A DNA stretch of 64,000 nucleotides from Cycas panzhihuaensis (Eukaryota > Cycadophyta): contig CM041465.1 in assembly GCA_023213395.1 (NCBI GenBank), forward strand, positions 49,793,741 through 49,857,740. Reading direction: 5' to 3'. The position numbers were made by a program, and so were the translations under genes. Below the pieces are notes generated by a model. That model was not told the DNA's origin, did no database searches, and was given only the letters and a program-made list of their open reading frames with translations. This document shows, in pieces, positions 12,598 to 23,935 of the stretch (position 1 is the first letter of the stretch; every line of letters starts with the position of its first letter).

Positions 12598-13381
12598 TTC
12601 AGATCTGACTGCTCATCTTGAAGAAGGAAGAAAGGTTGCTTCTGGTGTTAGGTCAAAGGTCTTAAGGAGATAAGTTGAGGAGGCTCTCCAGCACTGAAAT
12701 AGGGTAGTTAATGACTATGTACGGACTAGTACGGAACCGTACAGACGAGATTTTTTCAAAGTTGACGGATTGAAACAAAAATTGGTGTGCAAGTAGATCT
12801 CAAGATGCTCGTCACTTTTTTCTTCTGCGTCGAAGACATCTGAAGCCATTTCGAGGGTCAAACTGACAGAATACTAGTTTGAGTGGGATTTTTTCAAACT
12901 TGTCAGATCAAGACGAAAATTGGTGTGTAGGTAGATCTCGAGGTGATTGTCACTTTTCCCTTTTGTGTCGAAGGCATCTAAAGCCATTTCGAGGGCCAAA
13001 CTGGCAGAATACCAGTCCGCACAGGTTTAGCAAGGAAAATTCAAATTTTTCTTAGATCTGAGCCAAAAATTGGATATTTCTGGACTGAAATTCTTTGAAT
13101 ATTTATTACTAAGAGATTCCATCCAATTTCAACCAGTTTCTTTTGAAATTTTTTGAGATTTTTTGAAAAATCTTCAGTAACCCTAGTCGCCCATGCTTTT
13201 ACTCAGAGACAGATTTCTTTCACTTGAAGACAGATCTGATAAAACTAATTGCAGATCTTGATAGGCGATTCAAAGAGCTTTCTTTTGACATATAATTTGC
13301 CCTAGTCTGTACACTTAGGGTTTGTACGGAAATCAGGCAAATTGCATACGATCGATCCGTAATCACCCTGTCTCATTAATT
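12598..13381 (+). other. Leader of copia D
   Basis: Non-coding. It holds a perfect dyad, gtacggaaccgtac, at 12729-12742, preceded by another gtacgg at 12719. Two related ~130-bp stretches starting near 12745 and 12885 (gattttttcaaa, gtgtg.aggtagatctc, tcgaag.catctgaagccat) form an imperfect tandem duplication. Confidence 0.6.
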
Positions 13382-14330
13382 ATGGCTTCACCTTTGTTTG
13401 GTCTGTCAGATCAAGACAAACTCACAGAAGGAAATTATCATATTTAGAAAATTAAAATTGAGACCCTTCTCAGGGCACGAAATGCTTGGAATATTGCCCT
13501 AGGGACTAAAACCAGACCAGATGATGCTAGTACTGCCCTACCTAGTTGGATAGAGAGAGATAATGCAGGTGTTATCATTCTTAAACTTTCAGTAGCGGAT
13601 TCCTTGCTGGTATATGTTGAGAAATTAACCTGTACTTCAAGCATCTGGAAATGTTTTGAGAATCTATTTGGTCAAAAGAATAAGGCCCGAATTTTTGTCT
13701 TAAAAGAAGAATTATATAAATTACACATGAGAGATCATGAAACAGTGACAGAATTTATACATAAAGTTACCTCTCTCAGAAATAATTTGTTAAGTGTTGG
13801 AGAAATTCTGTCTGATTCAGAACTTGTTCACATGGTAGCCAGCAAATTGCCTAAGACCTTTGACGTAATTATTAATACCATTACAAACAGTAATCAAATT
13901 GAGACAATGACTCTTGATGAATTAACTGGAATACTACTTAGACAGGAACAAAGAAATAAGTGATATGAAGACTCAGCAGAGCTAGAAGATGCATTTGCTT
14001 CTAGGTTAAATCAAGGACTCCGAGGATGAAATCAATCTCGAGGAAGAGGTCGAACCGCAGATTTCAGAAGTCTTGGACGAGGACGGTATCCAGATAACAG
14101 AGGACGCAGAAGAAGCTGTGACTCCAGGGTATGCTTTAACTGTGGTAAACCTTGACACTTTGCCAGTACATGCAAAATGTTTGAAATATGCTATCATTGT
14201 GGACAGACAGGGCACTTCCCGTATCAGTGCTCTCAGAAAAGACTGGATATTCAAAGAGGGAAAAGACCAATGGGCAACTACAGCAAAGAACGAGTGGAAG
14301 AAGATGAAGAAGAAACAACCTTCATAGTTG
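13382..14330 (+). pseudogene. Copia D gag with double CCHC knuckle
   Basis: Begins MASPLFGLSDQDKL and covers the copia gag core (KIETLLRARNAWNIA, LKEELYKLHMRDHETV, KLPKTFDVIINTI), an RG-rich stretch (QSRGRGR) and two knuckles near 14127-14230 (CFNCGKP-HFASTC, CYHCGQTGHFPYQC). In-frame stops: TAG at 13445-13447 (Trp codon 22), TGA near 13960, 14026 and 14152. With these removed, it would have the full length for the family. Confidence 0.85.
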
Positions 14331-15256
14331 CTCTGTCAGTAGGTTTAAAAGAAACTGATAACTGGTTTATTGATTCAGGGGCTTCTCGACACATAACAAG
14401 TCGCCATGACTGGTTTGAAAAGCTAGAACCTTGTGATATTCGTAGGTCAGTTGGTGACAAATATCCTTTAGAAATTATAGGTATAGGCAATGTTTCCATT
14501 AATGTTCAGGGCAATGTAAAGAAAATTGGAAATGTGTTGTGGGTCCCTGATCTTAAAATGAATCTTCTGTCTGTTTCACAACTCAGCAAAAAGGGGTTGA
14601 GAACAGTATTTGATGAAGATGGTCTCTGTCTAATAATAGATGTTAAAAACAGTTGGGAAGTCATTGCCAAAGGGATTAGATGTAATGATCTGTATAAACT
14701 TGTCGCAGATCCCATAATCCCTTGTCCTGATCCAAAAGCTTGTACTGCTGTAAATTTTGATAATAAGATTTGGCATTTGAAGTATGGACATCTGTCATTA
14801 GAAATTTTAAGAAAAATGAAAAGAAATGACATGGTGCTTGGATTACCTAACATATCTTCTGAAGACTTTATCTACAAAGGATGCCAGCTCAGAAAACATC
14901 ACAGGCTGCCATTCAAAGAAAGTAAATGGAGATCACAAAATAAATTAGAATTGATTCACACAGACCTCTGTGGGCCTCTTACACCATTTTCAATAAATGG
15001 ATGTACGTATTTTTTGACATTCATTGATGATTTCACCAGGAAAGTTTGGGTGTATTTTTTGCATAATAAGTCAGAAGTATTTGAATTCTTTAAAGAATTT
15101 AAAGCAGAAGTTGAACTTGAATCTGGCTCTAAAATCAAATGTATTAGATCTAATGGGGGAGGAGAATACATCTCCAATGAATTTCTGACTTTTGTAAAAG
15201 AAATGGAATTCGTAGACAAGTTACTATGCCCTATACTCCACAATCTAATGGAGTAG
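14331..15256 (+). pseudogene. Copia D protease and integrase N-terminal and core
   Basis: A 359-codon open stretch (14177-15256) spans the last knuckle, protease (WFIDSGASRHIT, active-site DSG intact), GAG-pre-integrase (IWHLKYGHLSLEILRKM) and the integrase core (HTDLCGPLTP, FIDDFTRKVWVYFL). The third metal-binding part has IRSNGGGEY where DGGGEY or DRGGEF is usual, so an Asp is lost. A frameshift near 15245 breaks it before QSNGVAE. Confidence 0.88.
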
Positions 15257-17445
15257 CTGAAAGGAAAAATTGAACCTTGATGGAAATGGCTCATAGCATG
15301 GTGCACGAAAAACAAGTTCCCAAATCGTACTGGGCAGAAGCAGTGAATATAGCTTGCTACCTTGTGAACAGGAGCCCCACCAAAGTTCTAGAAAACATGA
15401 CGCCTGAAGAAGCATGGACAGGTAAAAATCCTGACGCCAGTACATTAAAAATCTTTGGCAGCCGAGCTTATGTACACATACCAGGTAAAAATAGATCCAA
15501 GTTAGATGCAAAAAACATAGAATGTGTCATGATTGGATATAGTAAAAATTCCAAAGCTTGTAAATGTATTGATCCAAAAACAAATAAAATATATATTAGC
15601 GGAGACATAGTCTTTGATGAAGAAAACTTGGATTCTCATGCACACGTAAAAATTGTTGATGAAGATAATTCAAATAAGGAGATTCCTGTAGAAGAGGTTT
15701 CAGATATCACCACAGAGGAAATCCCATCTTGTTCACATCATGAAGACTCATGTGAAGAAGAAGACACAATACAAGAAGCAGAATCACGTTTGGAACCTGT
15801 ACAGAGTTGTCAAATTGAGAAAAAGCTGCCCAAATGGTTTATTAAAACCATTGAAGACGGAGGAAATACATTGGATCAGAGAACAAGAAGCCAAGAACTT
15901 GAAGCCTTAGTTGGCAAGGTTGAACCACAATCATTTCAAGAAGCCCAGTACCAATCTCAGTGGAAGGAAGCAATGGATGCTGAAATGAGCGTAATCGACA
16001 AAAATCAAACTTGGGAACTAGTAGAACTCCCCCCAGGTAAACCTGTGGTCAACTGCAAGTGGGTATACAAAATCAAGGAAGGAGCAAATGGAAAAATTAA
16101 GAAATGCAATGCTCGGTTGGTGGCCAAGGGATACACTCAAACAGCTGGAATTGATTTCGAAGAAACCTTCTCACCTGTAGCCAAACTAAACACAGTAAGA
16201 ACTGTGATAGCACTAGCAGCAATGTGCAATTGGAAAATCTTTCAGTTAGATGTTAAGAGTGCCTTTTTAAACGGTGACCTCGAAGAAGATGTATATATGA
16301 CTCAACCCGAGGGATATGTCAAAAAGGGACAAGAACAATTGGTGTGTAAATTAAAAAAGGCACTGTATGGATTAAAGCAAGCTCCTCGTGCCTAGTACGC
16401 CAAATTAGATCAACATCTATGCGACAATGGTTTCCAGCGTTGCAGTTCTGATCCCAGTCTTTACATAAAAAAGGAGAATGAACAAATTACTCTAGTTGCA
16501 GTCTATGTAGATGATATGATTCTGACAGGTAATGATGACAAATCAATTGCATATACAAAAGAACAATTGGAGAAAGAATTTGAAATGACAGATCTGGGTC
16601 TTCTCAATTACTATCTGGGATTAGAAGTAAACCAACAAAACGAATATATCTCCATCTCACAAGGCAAGTATATAAAAGATTTTTTGGAAAAATTCAGAAT
16701 GACGGACTGTAATCCCTGTGCTACTCCCATGGAGACCAATTGCAATTTGGTTCCTGATGAAAAAGAACAAGCAGTGAATTCCACCTTATATAGACAACTG
16801 GTTGGGAGTTTGATATATTTGACTACTATAAGGCCCGATATATCATATTTTGTTGGGCTCCTCTCAAGATATATGTAGGAACATAGAATAAGACATTGGA
16901 AGGCAGCATGGAGGATACTAAGGTATCTAAAAGGAACAATAGAACTCAAGTTGGTCTATTCAAAAGGCAGATTAGCAAAAATCACAAGATTTTGTGACTC
17001 AGACTGGGCAGGAGACAAAGACCAAAGGAAATCAACAAGTGGATATTGTTTCTTCTTGGGGACAGCCTCGGTCTCATGGAGCAGTAAAAGGCAGTCCACG
17101 GTAGCACTTTCGTCAACAGAAGTTGAATACAAGGCGTGACATGACCACATCCGAGCAGTTTGGCTCCGACAACTTTTGAGCGATCTGGATCAACCACAGC
17201 ATGAAGCAACAATTCTATATTGTGATAATCAAAGTGCTATCAAGCTGACCAAATATCCAGTTCTTCATGCCAGAACCAAGCATATTGAAGTCTAGCATCA
17301 TTTCATCAGAGAGAAGGTCCATAACAAGGAAATCAATTTAGAATTCTGTCCTTCATGTGAACAAGTTCTTTGATTCTTGACCAAATCCTTGGGAAAGGCA
17401 AAATTTCAAACTATGAGTGATAAAATAGGCTTGAAAGAGGTAAAA
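15257..17445 (+). pseudogene. Copia D integrase end, RT and RNase H
   Basis: A 372-codon open stretch (15277-16395) covers the integrase C-terminal part ([29 protein letters not shown]) and RT up to GLKQAPRA, where Trp has become TAG (16393-16395). RT continues with VYVDDMILTGND (catalytic Asp pair present) and FEMTDLGLLNYYLGLE. RNase H follows (FCDSDWAGDKDQRKSTSGY, VALSSTEVEY), with TAG or TGA stops at about 16876, 17137, 17293 and 17371. Confidence 0.88.
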
Positions 17446-17482
17446 CATTAAGAGAGGGTGTTGAGAAGTAATGTTTTACCTC
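17437..17482 (+). other. PPT/3' LTR hairpin of copia D
   Basis: Left arm gaggtaaaacatta (17437-17450) and right arm taatgttttacctc (17469-17482) are perfect complements; one further A/T pair extends the stem to 15. The 18-base loop holds the purine tract agagaggg and the first bases of the 3' LTR (17459). See the findings for the same structure in other elements. Confidence 0.75.
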
Positions 17483-17644
17483 TAATCAGGTAATTAGTAC
17501 ATGCATTAATTACTTAGTTAGTAGGTAGGTTAACCGTCAAGTTATAACGGTTACCAATTCTTCATGTATTTAAAGCCATTATTCTCTCAATAAAGATTAC
17601 CACGTTCTCTCATCTATCTTCTGCCTCCTAACTGAAATCTGACA
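17459..17644 (+). repeat. 3' LTR of copia D
   Basis: 186 bp, tgttgag...ctgaca, about 96% identical by eye to 12397-12582. It is followed by the tatac repeat and by the continuation of C's RNase H. Confidence 0.95.
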
Positions 17645-17760
17645 TATACTGCTCAACAACTGAGCAAATTGCAGATATTTTGACGAAACCTCTCAACAAA
17701 GAGAAGTTCCTATTTCTCATAAATAAATTGGGATTAAAAGAGTGAAACATTAAGAGAAGG

Positions 17761-17950
17761 TGTTAGATTACAATGTTTCACTTAGAAACCTTATTGAGGG
17801 TCATATTCCCTCTTTATGTTCTTATGACAAGTGTGTGACACATGGCATCATTATGTATGTCGATTACTTTGTATTATATGTATATATGTACTTGTTGTAT
17901 CTAAGGGGAAAATCATCTCTTGAGGAAATTCATTTTATGATTGTTCTACG
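17761..17950 (+). repeat. 3' LTR of copia C
   Basis: 190 bp matching 7486-7705 apart from the TA run. PPT ttaagagaagg lies directly upstream. Arms agtgaaacatt (17741-17751) and aatgtttcact (17772-17782) bracket the junction. Confidence 0.92.
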
Positions 17951-18625
17951 AGTAGCAAGGTTATAATCCTGCCATTATGCTCGAATGGACCCCATATTGA
18001 AAAAATTAAAGATGAAGAACGAACATCATCAACAAATGTAGGAACAGAAGCCATAGCAAGTCCTTGTTCAGAGATAGCCTATCAATTGCCTACTCCCTAC
18101 TATAGGTTGGAATTTTGTGTTGATTCTTCAAAAGATCAAGAAAGGACAAAGAGTTCAAAGAAAGAACCGCCTCCAAATCTTCAAGATGAGGAAGAATTTC
18201 AAGGTAATCAAGTAAGCTTCAAGGAAAACCTTGTAAAGTTGAAAACATTCTGAGGCCAGTGGGGCCAAGCAAAGAAACATGTAGAATATTGTATGCAAAT
18301 TACAAAGAATAAAGGGCAAGAAGAATTTTGTCATTCCTTGTTTCCATTGTCCCTCATAGGACAAGCTTTCTCATGGTATACTACTCATGGTCATAATTTT
18401 AAATCTTGGGATGAATTAAGTAGAATTTTTTTGATGAGATTTCATAATCAAGGAACAAAATTGCCAATATTTTGGAATGGAGATAACCCTAAACTTCATA
18501 TAGAGAAATGTGTGCAAAATTGGCTTAGAAATCAAATTTCAAAGACTAAATGGGTACAATGATGGGCATCAACCTTTGAAGGCATTTTAACAATATGGTA
18601 CAACCATTGTAAAAGAGCACAATTA
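17951..18625 (+). pseudogene. Gypsy B protease-RT spacer with a gag-like segment
   Basis: Continues the B frame after C. A 17990-18240 linker rich in Glu, Lys and Ser is followed, at 18250-18560, by a segment resembling gypsy gag: EFCHSLFPLSLIGQAFSWY, SWDELSRIFLMRFHNQG. Athila-type gag has a similar SLFPLSL..A..WY....SW....F...F pattern. Because B already has gag at 5041-6175, a second gag-like block after protease is odd. It could be a family-specific spacer domain or DNA gained by recombination. Stops at about 18252 and 18560. Confidence 0.5.
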
Positions 18626-18810
18626 TGTTAGAATATAATGTTTTATCTAGGAAATTTAAGGGTCATGTAAAACACCTCTTTATGTAAAATACACGTGTAT
18701 GCCACATGTCAGTTAGATACACAATGGTTACAATTTCATATTGTATATAAAGAGTTCATCTCTCATAATAAAACACAAGTTCTTCTCCAATCTGAGTTAA
18801 TGTTTCAACA
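18626..18810 (+). repeat. 5' LTR of copia E
   Basis: 185 bp, tgttagaatataatg...ttcaaca, with a TATA-like tgtatataaag near 18743. It matches 24085-24261. Confidence 0.92.
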
Positions 18811-19014
18811 TGGTATCAGAGCAGGAAATCTAGCCTGTCTGACAAAAAAAAATTCTATTGAGGGGATCCAGAATCATCTGTGTTAGACAAAAGACATCAA
18901 TTATCAAATCAAAGAAGAGGATACTAATTAAAGAAGACATACGGAACAGTGGTATGGAATTGTACGGGGAATTGTATGGTCGTACGTGTTCGGGAATATG
19001 AAATCATACCAGTA

Positions 19015-19344
19015 TGTTCCCATCTGCAGAATCTTTAACCATACACAGCAAGCAAACAAAAATACACACAAAATAGAGATGCACAATACATAGGATTTAC
19101 GTGGAAAAACCCTTTCGGGAAAAAACCCACCAACAAAAGATCCTTCTAGATCACATTAATTGTTCTATAATTGATTTGATACAATGCATTGAATACACAA
19201 GGGCCCAAGGATTTTATATTCTTCCAAGAGGTGTAACCCGATTAGGGTTGTAACCCTTAGAATATTTTGCACCTTTTCGCTTAATCACCTTAGTTAAACC
19301 ACATTAACATTAACCCGTGGCTTAACAAACAATTGCCACGTTAA
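19015..19344 (-). repeat. Solo LTR related to element A's LTR, in the leader of E
   Basis: Shares blocks with both A LTRs in the same plus-strand order: cagaatctttaaccatacac, acaatacataggat, tacgtggaaaaaccctttcggg, the pentanucleotide-rich aacccaccaacaaaagatc and ttaaaccacattaacattaac. No internal region follows. Limits are approximate. The flanks cagta and ctgta could be a degraded TSD. Confidence 0.65.
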
Positions 19345-19851
19345 CTGTACAACCAAAAAAATCTTAAGTGCTCAAATTTTCATCAAATTTCACCAGCAAG
19401 TAGATCTCAGTGTCCTCAACATATTTTCCTTCTGCGTCAAAGAGATTGGAGCTTGTTTTGGGGGTCATTTTACCCTATTTATAGTTGTGTGGAATTGAGG
19501 AAGGAAACGTGATTTTCTATCAAATCTGACTCTGAAACCAAGTATTTTCTGTCAAATTATCTTCTCTTTGCCATTAAGAACCTATTAATATATTTTCTAA
19601 GAAGATTGAGTGCAAAATTTTCAAGATTTAAGCAATTTTATGTAAAACCCTAGTCACCCCTCTAAGGATTTTGATGCAAATTTCTCTCATATATGAAGGA
19701 CTCTTTGAAAAATACTTACATATTCAGATTGCTCTCTGAAAGATCTTCGTTTTGAGACATTTTCTTGATTAGTCCGTACACCTACAAATTATACAAAAAT
19801 TCGTACAGTTGTATGGTCAGCCCCTGAAACCCTCTCATCTCTAGTTTGATC

Positions 19852-20780
19852 ATGGCTTCTTCTATCTTAGCACTCACAAAACAAGATAAACTAACTAATT
19901 CCAACTACCATGTTTAGAAAATCAAAGTGGAAACCCTATTAAGGGCCAAAAACGCTTGGAATATAGCCACTAGGATTGAAATAAAGCCTACAGTTGATGG
20001 TACTACTCAAACCAATTAGGAAGAAGGAGATAATGCAGGGGTAAAGTGTTAAGGTTGTCCGTTTCTGATCCTCTTTTCATCTATGTTGAGACACTGAATT
20101 CCTTTTCTGTAATCTGGAAAACATTTGAAAATATGTATAGCCAAAAGAATTGAGCTAGAATCATAGCCCTCAAGGAAGAGTTGTTTAAGCTATACATGAA
20201 GGATACAGAGACAATTTTAGAATTCATCCACAAGGTCATATCAGTACGAAATGATCTGCTTAGTGTCATCGCTAATATATCAGAATAGGAGATTGTAGAG
20301 ATGATAGCAAGCAAGCTTCCGAAATCTTTTGATATCACAATCAATACAATAACCAATAATGATCAAATTAACACAATGACTCTTGATATCTTAACAGGTT
20401 TGTTGTTGAGATAGGAATAAAGAAATAAGTGATACAAAGATGCAACTGAGGTAGAAGATGCATTTGTAACCAAAGTCCATTTAGGACCCAGAGGAAGGGG
20501 GCAAATTCGCAGTCATGCACAAGGCTCAGATATCAAAATCCATCTCGTGGAAGGTGGCAAGAAAGTTGAGGATGAGGACGCAGTGTTCCACCCAAAGAAG
20601 CAAGGGTATGCTTCAACTGCAGGAAACCAAGTCATTTTTCAAGCAGTTGTAGAGCCTTTGACGTTTGTTATCACTGTGGACAATCTGGGCATTATCCCTA
20701 TCAATGTTCGCAAAGAAGAGCTAAAATCTAGAAAGGGAAATGCCTTACAGGGAATTATAGCAAAGAGCAAGATGATGAAG
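19852..20780 (+). pseudogene. Copia E gag
   Basis: Starts MASSILALTKQDKLTNSNYHV followed by TAG at 19915-19917 (Trp codon 22), then KIKVETLLRAKNAWNIA. Frameshifts near 20045 and 20460 follow. Two knuckles can be read at about 20605-20715 (CFNCRKPSHFSSSC, CYHCGQSGHYPYQC). Confidence 0.75.
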
Positions 20781-22080
20781 ATGAAGAAGAAGCTATGTTT
20801 ATTGTTGCACTCACTGCTAGTCTCGAGGACGAAGAGGTGTGGTACATTGACTCTAGAGCATCAAGGCATATGATAAAATGAGAAGAATGGTTCGGATCGC
20901 TAAAACCCTACACTTCAAACAAATATGTTGAGTCAGGGGATAAGTACTCGCTAAACATCAAAGAGGTCAGAACCATAGCAATCAAAGTAAAAGGTGTTGG
21001 GTAGAAAATCAGTAATGTGCTCTTTGTGCCTAGGTTGAAAAAGAATTTGCTTTATGTCTCCTAGTTAGGAAAGAAAAAGCTAAGGACTATTTTTTATGAA
21101 GAAGGACACTGTTACATTTTAGACATGATAAAAAATAGTGTTATAATTACTAAAGGAATAGAAAGTAACGACTTATATAGATTACTTTCTAAACCTGTAA
21201 CAGTTAATAAAGATATAAAAGCATGTACTACAGTCAATATTGATAATAATAAATTGTGGCATTTGAAGTATGGGCATATCTTATCCGATAGGTTAGCACA
21301 GTTACAAAAATAAAAAATGGTTGATGGTCCTCCCAATATCTCATTTCTGCACTTTGTTTGCAAAAGTCGTTTACTTGGGAAACAACATTATTTCCCCTTT
21401 AAGACAAATGAATGGCGAGATCAAAATAGATTAGAATTAGTACATACTGACTTGTGTGGTCCTCTTACTCTTCATTCAATAAATGGTGCTAGGTACTTCT
21501 TAATAATCATTGATGACTTCTCTAGGAAAACCTAGATTTACTTTCTCTACAATAAATCTGAGGTTTTCAAAATTTTCAAATAATTTAAAGCTGAAGTTGA
21601 GTTGGAATCTGGATTTAAAATAAAGTGTATTAGGTTAGATGGTAGAGGAGAATACATCTCAAAAAAAAAATTTGAATTATTGCAAGGCTCATGGAATACT
21701 CAGACAAATCACAGCTCCTTACACACCTCAATCTAACGAAGTTGCAGAATGCAAAAATAGGATGATTATGGAGATAGCTCGCAACATGATCAAAGAAAGG
21801 AAGGTCTCAAAAACATACTAGGCAGAGGTAGTCTGTACAACTAGCTATCTCATAAACTAGAGTCTTACAAAGGCCTTAGATCAAATTACTCCTAAAGAAG
21901 CCTGGACGAGCATCAAACTGGACGTAAGTAATTTGAAAGATTTTGGTTGTCAAGCATTTGTCCATATTCCAAATAAGAAAAGATCTAAACTTGACTAAGA
22001 AAGTATAGAATGTATAATGATTGGATACAACAAGAATTCTAAGCCTATAGATGTATAGATCCTAAAACAAATAAGATCTA
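20781..22080 (+). pseudogene. Copia E protease and integrase
   Basis: Protease reads WYIDSRASRHM (active-site Gly lost to Arg). GAG-pre block LWHLKYGHILSDRLAQLQK at 21255-21310. The integrase core has VHTDLCGPLTLHSING, IIDDFSRKT and a damaged catalytic third block (IRLDGRGEYIS). Stops and frameshifts run throughout. The C-terminal block (KDFGCQAFVHIPNKKRSKLD) is near 21940-22000. Confidence 0.75.
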
Positions 22081-22319
22081 TATAAGTAGAGATGTAGTCT
22101 TTAATGAAGATCATCTTGTGAAAGATATTGTAATTCAACAAATAATTAAAGAAACACCCAAGACAATATCTCAAGAAGAACCTCCTATAGAAAAAGTCTC
22201 TAGGGTTACTTTAGAAGACATAGAAACAGATGATTCAGAGAGGGCATCACAGTCACATTAAAGTCCACCCATTGAAGAAGAAGAATTATCTCCCAAAGGC
22301 TCAGTCACTAAGGAAGAAA

Positions 22320-23935
22320 GAAAGAAGGAAAAAAGAGTACCAAAATGATATCTCAAGACCATCAACGAAGGTAAAGGAGATGTGTATACACACAAGACAA
22401 GAAGTCAAAAGCATCAAGCCTTGTTCACTAACATAAAGCCACAATCATTTGAAGAAGCAAAAAGACATAAGGAATGGCAAGCTGCAATGGATGTAAAGAT
22501 GCAATCGATCTCCAAAAATCAAACATGGGAGTTGTTAGATTTGTTTGTTGGCAAGTCAATAGTTAATTGCAAGTGGGTATACAAGATAACAAGAATGTTG
22601 ATGGCAAAATAAACAAGTATAAAGCCAGGCTAGTAGCCAAGGGCTATACTCAGATTGTTGGAATAGACTATGAAGAAACATTCTCACCAATAGCCAAATT
22701 GGACACTGTGAGAGTAGTAATCGCATTAGCAGCTCAATATAACTGGAAAATCTATCAATTAGATGTAAAGAGCATCTTTCTAAATGGTGAACTCGAAGAA
22801 CAAGTTTACATGAGACAACCAGAAGGGTATGTTCAAAAGAGTCAAGAAAGTCTTGTTTGTAAACTAAAAAAGGCACTATATGGGCTAAAACAAGCTCCAA
22901 AAGCCTAGTATACCAAGTTAGATAAGTACCTCGCCCAGAATGGCTTTCACAGGTGCAGCTCTGACTCTAGTTTATATGCAAGAAGAAGAAAGGAATTAAT
23001 CACAATCATTGCAGTCTATGTGGATGATATGATTCTCACAAGTAATGATGTAGAGTCAGCAACTGATATAAGAACTCAATTATAAAAAGGTTTTGAGATG
23101 ACAGATTTGGGACTTTTGAACTGCTATCTAGGAATAGAGGTTGATCAAAAACAAGATTCAATCTCTTGGTCTCAAAGTAAATATATTAAAAATCTGTTAA
23201 TAAAATTTAGAATGGAAGAAAGCAGCAGTTGTATAACACCAATAGAAATCAATTGTGATATCACTCTAGATGAAGGGGAATCTAGAGTCAATGGAACATG
23301 ATACAAGCAGTTGATTGATAGCTTGATATATCTCACCACAACTAGACCTAATATCTCATATTCAGTAAGTCTAGTTTCTAGGTATATGCAAGATTCAAAG
23401 ATGAAACATTGGAAAGCTACAAAAGGAATACTTAGATACCTAAAAGGAACAACTAATCTAAAACTCACATATCCTAAATTGAAATCAAACAACTTAATTG
23501 GATATTGTGATTCAAATTGGGTTTGAAAGAGTGAAAAAAGGAGATCAACAAGTGGTTACTATTTCTTCCTTGGATCAGCAGCAATCTCCTTGAGCAACAA
23601 AAAACAACCCACAGTCACTCTCTCATCGACAGAAGTTGAATATAAGTCAATTGTTAGTGCAGTATGTGAAGTAGTTTGGCTAAGACAACTTTTGTCAGAT
23701 TTGAATCAACACCAAAAGGAGTCAACAACGTTGTTCTGTGACAATTAGAGTGCCATCAAGCTAATCAAAAATCCAGTTCTCCATGCTCAAACAAATCACA
23801 TTGAAGTGCATCATCACTTTATATGGGAAAATGTTCAAAGCAAAGAAATTGACTTGACATACTACCCTACAAATGAGCAGGTTGCAGATATCTTAACAAA
23901 GTCGCTTAGCAAAGATAAATTTTAAGTTCTTAGAG
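22320..23935 (+). pseudogene. Copia E RT and RNase H
   Basis: RT motifs: [59 protein letters not shown] then TAG at 22906-22908, and VYVDDMILTS. RNase H: YCDSNWV, VTLSSTEVEYKS. The C terminus (QVADILTKSLSKDKF) runs to about 23925. Several stops. Confidence 0.82.

Larger units (their letters stand above)
12397..17644 (+). mobile_element. Element D: Ty1/copia, youngest level of the main nest
   Basis: LTRs of exactly 186 bp each (12397-12582, 17459-17644) differ at about 8 positions by eye. An exact tatac TSD (12392-12396, 17645-17649) flanks it. PBS tggtatcaaagcagg starts directly at 12583. Gag, protease, integrase, RT and RNase H are all present and are among the least decayed in the window. 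Confidence 0.95.
7486..17950 (+). mobile_element. Element C: Ty1/copia retrotransposon, itself split by D
   Basis: LTRs at 7486-7705 and 17761-17950, PBS tggtatcagagcagg at 7706-7720, and PPT just before 17761. The TSD is ggtag (7481-7485) and agtag (17951-17955). The gene order gag-protease-integrase-RT-RNase H is copia. D interrupts the last codons of RNase H at 12397. About 5.2 kb is C itself. The terminal base of the 3' LTR is cg instead of ca. Confidence 0.9.
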
